Assembly: GCA_965603515.1 (NCBI GenBank)
Contig: CBFDDH010000007.1
Coordinates: 1-64,000, forward strand
Direction of reading: 5' to 3'
From: JAUVZL01 sp965603515
Lineage (GTDB): Bacteria; Hydrothermota; Tepidihabitantia; SM23-42
Length of the DNA stretch: 64,000 bases
Positions 8,706 through 17,589 of this stretch are shown one piece after another. Numbering within the stretch: the first letter of the stretch is position 1; the number at the start of each line of letters is the position of its first letter. Under the pieces are notes generated by a model, which was given only the letters and a program-made list of their open reading frames with translations, had not been told where the DNA came from and did not search any database. Both the position numbers and the translations under genes were made by a program.

Positions 8706-9551
8706 TTAGGTATTTTGGATTTTTTCGAAGGATATGTGTGAATAATGAGTCCCTTCACCCTCATCATTTTCCAATATCCAGAGGGTGTTAATTTTATCAA
8801 CTGTCGCATCAAACGTTGCAACGTGTAGCCTGATATTCTTCTCAAAAAACTCTGATCTTTTCAGGAAGTACATAAGATAACTCAGAGTAACGCGCGAATA
8901 TCCTCGGAATTTACTTTTCTGGGGATCAATCAAGAATTGCTTGGATTGTTGCAACAAAACGAATTCACTGAGTACCTTCATGATCGGTGTTTTTTCACCA
9001 AAGGATTGACCAGTCATAATGAGTCGGCGCTTATAAGCCTCGTGTAAAGTCTCATACATATCAGCCGCTGTCATTTTGAGTGCATGCAAATCATTATCAA
9101 ACTTTTTCACCGTCTCAAATACAGTTACTGCCTGGAGCGGGATCTTTGATTTTATTCTCTCAATTTCAGGACCGAAGAACAACTCGACCGAGCCAAACTC
9201 GAAATCAATTTTAAGGGTGTATATCCCCATCCGAAGAATCGGATACTGACCTCTGATTTTTTTACCCTCTTGAGCAAAAAGCGCGGTTAGCTCTTGACCA
9301 AATTTGATCCTGAATTCTTCTTTGAAACCATCTATCTTTTTCTTTTCTTTAACCAACCACTCAGTCAGGTCTTTAGCCAATTCCTTTACAGTCAACTCGG
9401 ACAGGCAGCTTTCAATCATCTGCAGATTCTTCTCAAGCAAATAGGCATTATCTACTGGTTTAGACCTGATTTTGTCATATTTATTCAATAACTTGGTCAA
9501 TCTGTTGATACCTTTTACTGCTGTCCTAAGCCTCTTTAGAATCTCATCCAC
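8706..9551 (-). CDS. Unknown protein, first gene of the helicase/ATPase module
   Basis: 281 residues, which I do not recognise. The N-terminal 100 residues are helical and lysine-rich (LKRLRTAVKGINRLTKLLNK, KEKKKIDGFKEEF). The middle contains LKIDFEFGSVELFFGPEIERI, followed by more helices and a beta-like C-terminus. No signal peptide or membrane segment. It starts with GTG, placed five bases after a consensus -10 box, so the operon's first codon is probably leaderless. Its fixed place ahead of two ATPases and a helicase suggests a subunit or recognition component of the same machine. Confidence 0.7.
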   Translation of the reverse strand: MDEILKRLRTAVKGINRLTKLLNKYDKIRSKPVDNAYLLEKNLQMIESCLSELTVKELAKDLTEWLVKEKKKIDGFKEEFRIKFGQELTALFAQEGKKIRGQYPILRMGIYTLKIDFEFGSVELFFGPEIERIKSKIPLQAVTVFETVKKFDNDLHALKMTAADMYETLHEAYKRRLIMTGQSFGEKTPIMKVLSEFVLLQQSKQFLIDPQKSKFRGYSRVTLSYLMYFLKRSEFFEKNIRLHVATFDATVDKINTLWILENDEGEGTHYSHISFEKIQNT

Positions 9552-9556
9552 GACCC

Positions 9557-9584
9557 ATTATAATCTGGAAAAAGTTAGTGTCAA
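9557..9584 (-). promoter_or_regulatory. Promoter of the helicase/ATPase module, probably leaderless
   Basis: On the minus strand, TTGACA (9584-9579), 16 bases, TATAAT (9562-9557), then five bases to the GTG start at 9551. A full-consensus promoter for all four genes of the module. Confidence 0.75.
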
Positions 9585-9592
9585 GGATTGCC

Positions 9593-9769
9593 AGTACCGT
9601 TTCAAATCATAATACTCGATTTTCGAATTCCGTAGTGGTCGAGCTTGCTCGACTAACAATGCAGACCAAGCCTTGGTCCCGAGTTCAGATCGAGGGGGTC
9701 TGCCACTACAGTTTTCTGAGATTCCAGCAAAAACTTGAAACACACTATTTGAAACGGCACCAGTACTAG
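9593..9769. repeat. Nested inverted-repeat element
   Basis: Outer arms CCGTTTCAAAT (9597-9607) and ATTTGAAACGG (9747-9757), each next to a CAGTA. Inner arms are GTAGTGG (9632-9638) with CCACTAC (9703-9709) and GCAGACC (9661-9667) with GGTCTGC (9697-9703). It looks like a small non-coding mobile element between two divergent promoters. Confidence 0.6.
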
Positions 9770-9782
9770 ATAATATCATATC

Positions 9783-9810
9783 TTGACTTAAGTATCATAA
9801 GTATTATAAT
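9783..9810 (+). promoter_or_regulatory. Promoter of the C25-type gene, probably leaderless
   Basis: TTGACT at 9783-9788, 16-base spacer, TATAAT at 9805-9810, five bases to the ATG at 9816. No ribosome site. Confidence 0.75.
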
Positions 9811-9815
9811 AAATT

Positions 9816-12806
9816 ATGAGTTTGACCCTGAGACAATTCGTTATCCTATTGATTAGTTTGCAGATCCTCGTATTCGCTCAGGAAGGCGCGCGCTATCTTA
9901 TCATCACGCACGACAATTTTTACGATGCTGTATTACCTCTTGCCGAGTGGAAATACCTCAAGGGTATGAAATCCAAAGTTACGAAACTATCAGATATCGG
10001 TTCAAACCCAAACGCATCTCAAATAAGAAACTACATCCTCGATGCCTATACTAACTGGGTTATACAACCTGAATATCTACTCCTGGTCGGTGCGCCCAAT
10101 TACATCCCTCTGCCCACAGTAAGTGGTACTTACTCGGACAATTACTATACTAATATGCAGGGTGATATACACAATGAAATACTGTCTGGACGCCTTACTG
10201 TGCATAATACCACCGAAGCACTCACAGTGGTCAACAAGATTCTTGCTTATGAAAGACATCCGTTCCGGGAAGACACGCTCTGGTTCAAGAAAGCATGCCT
10301 CATGGTCCGCCAGGACTATGATCCGCCGGATGATTCGATATACTGGTCAGACTTGCATTTTGCAGCAGATTTAATGGTCAACAGTGGCTTTGTGAAAATA
10401 GATTCGTTTAGTGACATATATGGGAACAATGTAAATGACCTCCTTGACGCAGCGTACGACGGACGGGCCTTTTTTATGTACCGAGGCTCCGCAATAAATA
10501 ATTGGTGGTCGCCCTTCAATGTCAATCCTGATGCAACACAAAACGGCACAAAACTACCGATCGTGATGTCGATAACTTGCTGCTGTATGGGTACAGGTTC
10601 AACACCAGCAACTGCTGAACGCTGGTTACTCACCGGCACACCGACAAACCCAAGAGGCGGCGCTGGGTACTTTGCCACAACAACGGTCATTAGCGGCGGT
10701 GCGCATTTGAGGAGTGCAGTAGCCAAAGGTTTTTACAGAACGCTCTTCAGTACAGACGCGGAGACTTTCGGCGAAGCCTGCGAGGGTGCCAGGAGCAACG
10801 TCTACGAACTTTATCCTAGTTCAGGAGGACTGTATGAATACCTAGGTTTCACAACCCTGGGTGATCCGGAAATGCGTATCTGGACCGACACACCTTGCTC
10901 TCTTGCAGTTAACCATCCTGATCTTGTGACCTTTGGTTACGCACACGTCACAGTCAGTGTCACTGATGCAGTCAACGGTACCCCAATCCAAAATGGACTT
11001 GTTTGCCTGGCTGGTAAACTCGATAGCACTATCTATCACCTAGAAACCACCGACATTAATGGTCACGCAGTTTTTGATATCGCACCCCAGGTGGTCGACG
11101 ATACTGTATTCATAACTGTGACCGGTAAGAACCTCCAACCTTATGAAAGTAGCATGCGCGTAATCAGCACTGCCGCTTATGTTATCTACCTCAATTCATA
11201 CATTAACGATTCGATCAATGGAAACAATGACGGTAAAATAAATCCCACCGAAGAAATAGAGCTTCCCCTTTCCGTCGTCAATCTGGGACAGAGCACTGCG
11301 GTAAATATTACCGGAATACTGAGGTCTAATGACGGCTATATCGTTATTACCGATTCAGTCAAGGACTTCGGTGATATCTTAAGTGGCGACACTGCTTTCA
11401 CTGGTCCGGATGGATACAACTTTACGGTTCCGCATTCTACTCCGAATCAGCACTACATTGATTTTACCCTTACCTGTCAGAACATCAATGACTCGGTTTG
11501 GATATCTCAGTTCAGCGAAGTTATTTACTCACCTGAGTTCACTTTTGAATCGGCAGTAATAAGCGGTGGTAACGGCAATAATATACTGGAACCTGCCGAA
11601 ACAGTTGATGTTGTAATAACCATACAAAACCGAGGAGATGCTGCTGCTGACAGTGTAAGCGCAGTCCTGCGCACTAATTCATACGAGGTCGTCATCACTG
11701 ACAGTACTGCAGTGTTTGGGCATATCAGTACTGATAGCACACAGAGCAACAGTTCCGATCCATTTGTAATTTGGGTTGACCCATTCGTGCCCATAGGTAC
11801 GGTCATAGAATTCAATCTATCGGTCGTTTCCAACTACTACAATGCGAGGTTCTATTTTTCACTGATTGTCGGTCAGAAAAACTATTTTGTCTGGAACCTT
11901 GACCCTACACCAACCCCTGGCGAGAACATCGACTCCATACTCAAGGCGCTCAATTATGAGGGTGATTATGGAACAACCTTGCCCTCGCATCTCAATCTGT
12001 ATCAAGCACTATTTGTCTGCCTCGGTGTCTACTCAAATCGCCATGTGATTACTCAGGGTAGTGCAGAAGCGATCGTGATCACCGACTATTTGAATAATGG
12101 CGGAAGAGTGTATTTAGAAGGAAGTTCAGCTTGGTTCATCGATCCCCATTACTTTAACGGACACAACTTTGGAACCTTATTCGGGATTAATAGTACATCC
12201 TGGAGTCTTGCCGACTTAGGACCTCTCGCTGGTCAAACCGGCACGTTCACAAATGGGATGTATTTTGAATACAGTGGCGAGAACTGGTACATGGATAATA
12301 TTCAACCAACGGGTAATGGCTATGCGATCTTTCGAGACCAGGATGATAATTACTATTGCGCAGTGGCACATGACGCTGGGACCTATCGGACGGTTGGCAC
12401 TGATTTTGAATTGGGGTTGCTCAATGATGCAACACCACCTTCAACACGCGCCACATTGTTGGATTCAATCATGCACTTCTTTGGCAGCGCACCGGGCATC
12501 GAGGAAGCTGAAAATGCAAACACCCAAGAAAACGTATATTTGTCCGTGATACCAAACCCCGCGAATAAATGTGTTAATATATCATTCGGTCTTTCTTCGG
12601 CAGCGGAAAATGTAGATCTATCGATCTACGACGCAACCGGAAGGCTGGTATTTGTTTTTCCTCGCATTACGCAATACGCGCTACGCCATACGCTGTTCTG
12701 GTCAGGTACTGACCAAACCGGTCGCCCGGTCTCGGCAGGTATCTATTTTGTTCAGTTGAATACAGACCAAAGACGGACAACCAAAAAAATTATTCTGTTA
12801 CCGTAG
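9816..12806 (+). CDS. Secreted C25 (gingipain-like) peptidase-family protein with sorting domain
   Basis: 996 residues with a signal peptide ending near VFAQ. Residues about 25-370 match the gingipain-type C25 fold (YLIITHDNF, LLLVGAPNYIPLP, SGRLTV). The Cys region reads SITCCCMGTG (cysteines 255-257), but the place of the usual YxGHG histidine reads YRGSA (222-226), so activity is doubtful. Two CARDB-like repeats follow (NGNNDGKINPTEE; GNNILEPAE). Residues 690-890 form a domain shared with the protein at 19154-20827. A type IX sorting domain closes the protein (SIYDATGRLV...SAGIYFVQL). It stands alone. The fold is clear; catalytic competence is open. Confidence 0.85.
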   Translation: MSLTLRQFVILLISLQILVFAQEGARYLIITHDNFYDAVLPLAEWKYLKGMKSKVTKLSDIGSNPNASQIRNYILDAYTNWVIQPEYLLLVGAPNYIPLPTVSGTYSDNYYTNMQGDIHNEILSGRLTVHNTTEALTVVNKILAYERHPFREDTLWFKKACLMVRQDYDPPDDSIYWSDLHFAADLMVNSGFVKIDSFSDIYGNNVNDLLDAAYDGRAFFMYRGSAINNWWSPFNVNPDATQNGTKLPIVMSITCCCMGTGSTPATAERWLLTGTPTNPRGGAGYFATTTVISGGAHLRSAVAKGFYRTLFSTDAETFGEACEGARSNVYELYPSSGGLYEYLGFTTLGDPEMRIWTDTPCSLAVNHPDLVTFGYAHVTVSVTDAVNGTPIQNGLVCLAGKLDSTIYHLETTDINGHAVFDIAPQVVDDTVFITVTGKNLQPYESSMRVISTAAYVIYLNSYINDSINGNNDGKINPTEEIELPLSVVNLGQSTAVNITGILRSNDGYIVITDSVKDFGDILSGDTAFTGPDGYNFTVPHSTPNQHYIDFTLTCQNINDSVWISQFSEVIYSPEFTFESAVISGGNGNNILEPAETVDVVITIQNRGDAAADSVSAVLRTNSYEVVITDSTAVFGHISTDSTQSNSSDPFVIWVDPFVPIGTVIEFNLSVVSNYYNARFYFSLIVGQKNYFVWNLDPTPTPGENIDSILKALNYEGDYGTTLPSHLNLYQALFVCLGVYSNRHVITQGSAEAIVITDYLNNGGRVYLEGSSAWFIDPHYFNGHNFGTLFGINSTSWSLADLGPLAGQTGTFTNGMYFEYSGENWYMDNIQPTGNGYAIFRDQDDNYYCAVAHDAGTYRTVGTDFELGLLNDATPPSTRATLLDSIMHFFGSAPGIEEAENANTQENVYLSVIPNPANKCVNISFGLSSAAENVDLSIYDATGRLVFVFPRITQYALRHTLFWSGTDQTGRPVSAGIYFVQLNTDQRRTTKKIILLP

Positions 12807-12900
12807 TTTACTTCTGTAAAAGCGAAGTGACAAAACGCTAAACTGAGTTTGCACCAAAGCATCCAAGAATGATATCTTGTTATTGACTGAGCAGGGACTA

Positions 12901-13617
12901 CTATATCTTGAACTTCTTACCTAAATACAATTCCCTGGCTTGTGCATCATTTATTAAGGTCTGGGCATCTCCCGATAAAAGAACCTTGGCATCGTAGATG
13001 AGATATGAGCGGTCAGTTATCTCGAGTGTCTCACGAACATTATGGTCAGAAATAAGTACACCAATACCTTTACTTTTCAAATCGAGTATCAGGCTCTGAA
13101 GCTCTGCCCGTGAGATGGGATCAATACCTGTAAAGGGCTCATCAAGAAGCAGGAATTTAGGCTCGGTTATCAATGCCCGGGCAATCTCCACGCGTCTTCT
13201 CTCACCGCCGGAAAGCGTGTAGGCTTTCTGCTCTTTCACGTGCTCGAGGTTGAAATCTGTCAATGCCTTGGCTGCTTTAATACCGGCTTGTTTGCGCGGT
13301 ACGCCGAGTATTTCATATACCGCAATAAGATTCTCAATAACTTTTAACTTCCTAAAGACACTTGGTTCCTGACACAAAAATGATATGCCCATACGCGCCC
13401 GTTTATACATCGGTAAATCGGTTATTGCCACATCATCAAGTGTAATATCGCCTTTATTAGGAGCCAACAAACCAACTATCATATTAAAGGTTGTTGTCTT
13501 ACCAGCACCATTTGGGCCAAGCAGACCGATGATTTCTCCTTGATTTATCTTCAGGTTCACGCTGTTCACAACGACTCGACGTCCATATACTTTTGTCAGG
13601 TTATTCGTTGCCAGCAT
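12901..13617 (-). CDS. lptB: LPS export ABC transporter ATP-binding protein LptB
   Basis: 238 residues, the cytoplasmic ATPase that powers lipopolysaccharide extraction by LptFG. Walker A GPNGAGKTT is at 34-42, then the Q-loop SFLCQEPSVFRKL, signature LSGGERRR, Walker B FLLLDEP and an SDHNVRETL switch histidine, all typical of LptB. It overlaps the end of lptA by 17 bases and is the last gene of the pyrG-lpxL-lptC-lptA-lptB run. LptF, LptG and LptD are outside the window. Confidence 0.95.
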   Translation of the reverse strand: MLATNNLTKVYGRRVVVNSVNLKINQGEIIGLLGPNGAGKTTTFNMIVGLLAPNKGDITLDDVAITDLPMYKRARMGISFLCQEPSVFRKLKVIENLIAVYEILGVPRKQAGIKAAKALTDFNLEHVKEQKAYTLSGGERRRVEIARALITEPKFLLLDEPFTGIDPISRAELQSLILDLKSKGIGVLISDHNVRETLEITDRSYLIYDAKVLLSGDAQTLINDAQARELYLGKKFKI

Positions 13618-14497
13618 CTTCTTCCTCTCTCTTTAGACTAAGTATCCCACTGGGCTCTCCGTTAACAATGATCTTAATCGCTTCTCCATCACGGAATATA
13701 ATGTTTATCTCTTCACCCTCAATAATATTCTTTGATCCTTCATCCGTGTAATACCTAGACCAACCTCGGCGTACGCCGAATGATTCAATCTGCTTATCCT
13801 TCATCTTAAACTGACCGGTTTCTCCTCTAAGCTCATTGTTTTTTTCCAGAACAACAGGGTTAACCATGGTACCATGGTCTTCCTTAAGATCAAAGGAAAA
13901 CGTATCACAATAGACTGTTATGCTATCGAAAACAACCGTCACTGAGTCAAAGCCGAAGAATTCATTGCTATCGGCCAACAACCTAAAGTCCTGAGCATTG
14001 ACTCGCATCGGGTCCTTATTCTCACGCATTATTTCCAACCTTGGTCCCTCCATCAAATAACCTTCATCCTTAGCGAGATCATACCAACCTTGCCCACCGT
14101 ATGCCATCAAATTGTTTCTCTTGTCTTCAATCACCACATCCCCGAACATCTGGACCAGCTCATCTACCCCATCATAGTATAATGAATCCGCCCTGATGAT
14201 CTCACTACCCGTAAAAAGGACTACGCTGTCCCTCAAATAACCTTTTTTCTCATCGAAGTAATAGACTGCGAACCCTGCGTGTATTTTGCCGTTTTCATCT
14301 ACAATACTTACGTCATCTACGAGAACTACGTAATTTTCAGCTTCGTGCAAACTTGCTTCTGAACATGCGATCTTCAGATATTCGTCTTCAATCTTGACAT
14401 TACCCAAAAGATGAATCATGCTTGTGCCCTCTTGTTTGATGATCTCAACCTTATCTGCAGAAAAAGGTGTCACACAAAGTAAAAAAAATAAGATCAT
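13601..14497 (-). CDS. lptA: LptA/OstA-family LPS transport protein
   Basis: 298 residues with a short signal peptide (MILFFLLCVTPFSA). Repeated OstA-type beta strands (LLGNVKIEDEYLKIACSEASLH, GDVVIEDKRNNLMAYGGQGWYD, GTMVNPVVLEKNNELRGETGQF) would build the periplasmic jelly-roll bridge that carries lipopolysaccharide to the outer membrane. It is longer than E. coli LptA (about 185), with extra OstA repeats as in many deep-branching phyla. Family and gene order (lptC before, lptB after) support the call. The start lacks a strong ribosome site. Confidence 0.85.
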   Translation of the reverse strand: MILFFLLCVTPFSADKVEIIKQEGTSMIHLLGNVKIEDEYLKIACSEASLHEAENYVVLVDDVSIVDENGKIHAGFAVYYFDEKKGYLRDSVVLFTGSEIIRADSLYYDGVDELVQMFGDVVIEDKRNNLMAYGGQGWYDLAKDEGYLMEGPRLEIMRENKDPMRVNAQDFRLLADSNEFFGFDSVTVVFDSITVYCDTFSFDLKEDHGTMVNPVVLEKNNELRGETGQFKMKDKQIESFGVRRGWSRYYTDEGSKNIIEGEEINIIFRDGEAIKIIVNGEPSGILSLKREEEDAGNE

Positions 14498-14568
14498 TCC
14501 AAACCCGCTCTATGCATTACGCTCTGTTACCATTACACCAATACTCCGTAACACCCCATCTCTGTTCC

Positions 14569-15111
14569 TCAATTCCGGATGTCTGGCAATTCAATGGGTG
14601 ATACTCCTTTAGCGTCACCCAAAATTTCAATTTTCTCCAAATACGGATCAGCTCTCAACCCCCGACCTTCAATGACTGTACCATCTTGTTTAATTATCGT
14701 CACGGGACAGTCAGTCAGTATCTTTTGTGAATCATTTTGCCAGAACAGAGAATCCGTGTAGAGCTTGGTTGAATCGTTTGTCAACACCACAACACTGTCG
14801 CCAACAAGAATATTACGCGTTTTCGTATTGAGTATACCTGCCGGTGCGTACAGCACGGAAAACTCGACTTCTTCCCTATCATAGAATCGTATCTCAACGG
14901 AATCAACCTTGATTATCTCATCATATACCCTTGCTCGTACAGCATCAAGGGTATAGACTTTTTTCCCTTTGCTCGTTTCTGTAAGTGAGAACGTATCTAT
15001 TGTTATCTTGGGCTGACCATCATCTAACCGTTCTTGCAACTTCTCTTCCTGGCAACCGGTCAATAGAACTAACCCGACAATTAGACATATCTGCAGGACT
15101 TTATGTTTCAT
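14569..15111 (-). CDS. lptC: LPS export protein LptC (lipoprotein)
   Basis: 180 residues. The signal ends in LLTGC with the cysteine at residue 20, so this is a lipoprotein, unlike E. coli LptC, which is membrane anchored by a helix. The body has the LptC pattern (TIDTFSLTETSKGKKVYTLDAVRARVY, then VLYAPAGILNTKTRNILVGDSV). It receives lipopolysaccharide from LptFG and passes it to LptA. It sits 15 bases downstream of the acyltransferase gene and upstream of lptA. Confidence 0.85.
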   Translation of the reverse strand: MKHKVLQICLIVGLVLLTGCQEEKLQERLDDGQPKITIDTFSLTETSKGKKVYTLDAVRARVYDEIIKVDSVEIRFYDREEVEFSVLYAPAGILNTKTRNILVGDSVVVLTNDSTKLYTDSLFWQNDSQKILTDCPVTIIKQDGTVIEGRGLRADPYLEKIEILGDAKGVSPIELPDIRN

Positions 15112-15126
15112 ATATTCAAAATCCTC

Positions 15127-15768
15127 TCAGTCTGTTCTCGACTTGTAAAACCAGACATAATCAAGCGGTCGCTGAGTAACTATGCGATCTAGATCACACC
15201 CGAGATCGAGAACACCGCTACCATTCTTGCGGTAAGCTGCAAAGGGTACAAGTGGAACGCCGCATAGGCTGCTCAATTTCTTCATCTTACCGTATTTCGC
15301 ATAGAAACGGTTGCCGTCAATAAGGACACCCAATATCCCACCGTTTTTAAGGAAACGCACGATTTTCACACTGTCGTGTTTTGAAAAGACCTTCACGTTA
15401 CCTGACGACCGGAAGCGATCCAGGAGATTATCGAAAAATCTACTGATGCGTGAGTGATTATCATCAGCATACCGGTTAACAAGCACACCTAAATCAAAAC
15501 CCTTTTTCTCAAGTGCCCGGGGCATCAGTTCCCAAACACCGAAATGGAAAGAATAAAAAATACCACCTTTTTCCAAACTATTACTATTGTCTTGCACGCT
15601 GATGTCTCGCCGGCTCAACATAAATCCGATATTACGCGCGACACTATAGACATTTCTTATCGCCAGTCTTCCAATACGCTGCTTCAGGTATTCACGGCGC
15701 GCTCTCTGAAACCAGTACAATGTAAACAACCCCAAAAGCGCAAACGCTTCTGTGAAAAATCGCATCAA
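15127..15768 (-). CDS. Lipid A acyltransferase-like protein (LpxL/HtrB family, short)
   Basis: 213 residues, clearly shorter than the usual 290-310 of HtrB/LpxL. The H-x4-E catalytic motif is HFGVWE. It is followed by LVNRYADDNHSRISRFFDNL, NGGILGVLIDGNR (the family's second block) and a terminal LDYVWFYKSR matching the usual YxWxHRR-type end. The N-terminus has one hydrophobic segment (FALLGLFTLYWF). It likely adds a secondary acyl chain to lipid A at the inner membrane. The ATG overlaps the pyrG stop (ATGA), so the two are translationally coupled. Whether the short form is active is uncertain. Confidence 0.78.
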   Translation of the reverse strand: MMRFFTEAFALLGLFTLYWFQRARREYLKQRIGRLAIRNVYSVARNIGFMLSRRDISVQDNSNSLEKGGIFYSFHFGVWELMPRALEKKGFDLGVLVNRYADDNHSRISRFFDNLLDRFRSSGNVKVFSKHDSVKIVRFLKNGGILGVLIDGNRFYAKYGKMKKLSSLCGVPLVPFAAYRKNGSGVLDLGCDLDRIVTQRPLDYVWFYKSRTD

Positions 15769-17369
15769 AGAGTTTCTAATGATGATTTTATGAAATGATA
15801 GAATACCGGATTTGGCGCCAATGGCCTTGAGGTAAACTCCGGATGAAACTGCGTGCTAATAAAGAACGGGTGTCCGCGCACTTCTGCAATTTCCATCAAC
15901 TTCCCATTTGGTGATCGACCTGAGAATATCAGGCCGTTTTCGCTCAGTTTTTTTATGTACTTAGGATTCACCTCATATCGGTGACGATGCCTTTCTTCCA
16001 CCGTATTCTTGGCATATATCTTACGGGCAAGTGAATGCGCTTCTAATTTGCACGGGTAATCACCCAACCTCATCGTACCACCCATGTTCTTGATCTTACG
16101 CTGTCCTGGTAAAAGATCAATCACTGGATAGATAGTACTGTCATCGAATTCTGTCGAGTTCGCTCCTTTCATGCCACAGACATGCCGCGCATACTCAATG
16201 ACCATACACTGCATACCAAGACATATACCTAGATAAGGCTTCTTCCTTTTCCGTGCGTACGTAACAATCCTTATCTTGCCTTCAACACCCCTTATCCCGA
16301 ATCCACCGGGAACAAGGATACCATTCACCATACCCAGGGCATTTTCTAGCGCGATCTCATCTTCGATCCGATCACTGTCTATCCATTTCAGTTTCAACCT
16401 TGCGTCGTTGGCTACTGCTGCATGGTATAAAGCCTCCATAATGCTCTTGTACGCATCTCTAAGCTCCACGTATTTCCCGCATACGGCGATTTCTACAACC
16501 CGGGAAGGAGACTTTGCCTTTTGCACAAAGAGTTCCCATTCTGCTAAATCAGGTTCATCGCGCTCAATACCTAAACTCGCGAGAATCATCTGGTCAAGTT
16601 TTTGCTGGCGGAAAATAAGCGGTATTTCATAGATACACTCAACATCGACCGCATCGATCACCGCGTCAATCGGTACATTACAGAATAAGGAAATCTTTTT
16701 CCGCTCATCCGCAGTTAACCACGAATCACTGCGGCAGAGTAGTATGTCAGGCTGAATACCAATAGCGCGTAGTTCCCTCACTGAATGCTGGGTTGGCTTT
16801 GTCTTAAATTCCCGCGCCGCTTTGATAAACGGCACCAGAGTAAGATGGATGTACATGGTATTCTCTTTACCGTAATCAAGTCTCATCTGCCTGACTGCCT
16901 CAAGAAATGGCTGACCTTCGATGTCACCTACTGTCCCACCGACTTCTGTGATAATCACATCAACATTACTGCTGTTAGCCAACTGGGAAATCCTTGACTT
17001 TATCTCATTCGTTATATGCGGCACGACTTGTACGGTCTTACCAAGATATTCACCGCGTCGCTCTTTAGATATGACCGAGAAGTAGATTTGACCGGTCGTG
17101 ATATTATTCTCCTTATTCAACGAACTGTTAAGGAACCGCTCGTAATGCCCGAGGTCTAAATCGCACTCAGCACCGTCATGAGTAACAAAAACCTCACCAT
17201 GCTGGTAAGGATTCATAGTACCCGGATCAACATTGATGTAAGGATCGATTTTTTGCAGGGTCACATTGAGCCCGTATGATTTGAGAAGTAAACCAATGGA
17301 GGATGTAGCAATCCCTTTACCCAACGAAGAAACAACACCGCCTGTAACAAAGATATATTTGGTATCCAT
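15765..17369 (-). CDS. pyrG: CTP synthase
   Basis: 534 residues, full length. It makes CTP from UTP, ATP and glutamine. The N-terminal synthetase domain has VTGGVVSSLGKG and DPYINVDPGTMNPYQHGEVFV. The C-terminal glutamine amidotransferase has GICLGMQ (nucleophile Cys) and QFHPEF (catalytic His-Glu). First gene of the LPS transport operon, which fits supply of CTP for CMP-Kdo synthesis. The promoter TTGACA-N16-TATACT ends seven bases before the ATG. The stop UGA overlaps the next start. Confidence 0.97.
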   Translation of the reverse strand: MDTKYIFVTGGVVSSLGKGIATSSIGLLLKSYGLNVTLQKIDPYINVDPGTMNPYQHGEVFVTHDGAECDLDLGHYERFLNSSLNKENNITTGQIYFSVISKERRGEYLGKTVQVVPHITNEIKSRISQLANSSNVDVIITEVGGTVGDIEGQPFLEAVRQMRLDYGKENTMYIHLTLVPFIKAAREFKTKPTQHSVRELRAIGIQPDILLCRSDSWLTADERKKISLFCNVPIDAVIDAVDVECIYEIPLIFRQQKLDQMILASLGIERDEPDLAEWELFVQKAKSPSRVVEIAVCGKYVELRDAYKSIMEALYHAAVANDARLKLKWIDSDRIEDEIALENALGMVNGILVPGGFGIRGVEGKIRIVTYARKRKKPYLGICLGMQCMVIEYARHVCGMKGANSTEFDDSTIYPVIDLLPGQRKIKNMGGTMRLGDYPCKLEAHSLARKIYAKNTVEERHRHRYEVNPKYIKKLSENGLIFSGRSPNGKLMEIAEVRGHPFFISTQFHPEFTSRPLAPNPVFYHFIKSSLETL

Positions 17370-17376
17370 ATTTTAA

Positions 17377-17404
17377 AGTATAGTTAAAAGCACGCTTATG
17401 TCAA
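17377..17404 (-). promoter_or_regulatory. Promoter of the pyrG-lpt operon, probably leaderless
   Basis: Minus strand TTGACA (17404-17399), 16 bases, TATACT (17382-17377), seven bases to the pyrG ATG at 17369. No ribosome site between. Confidence 0.7.
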
Positions 17405-17589
17405 GCACATCTAAATGTGGGATCGCTCCGCTCGCAGTAATCTCCCACCCTATTTCAAGGGAACGGGATTCGCAGAATCATTTCATTCGCAGTATCGTTC
17501 CGTCATTTTTCAAAAACTCGGAACTCGTAATAATAATTTTCTAACGAATCCCGAAGGGATGATTCTGCGTTTTCTGCAAGTCCGCCCTG

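Noticed and set aside
3835..9551. Complete BREX system
   Set aside because: No PglX, PglZ, BrxC/PglY, BrxL or PglW on either side; neighbours are a lipoprotein and a C25-type gene.
10316..10726. Minus-strand frame inside the C25-type gene
   Set aside because: Antisense shadow, no promoter or ribosome site, no recognisable protein.
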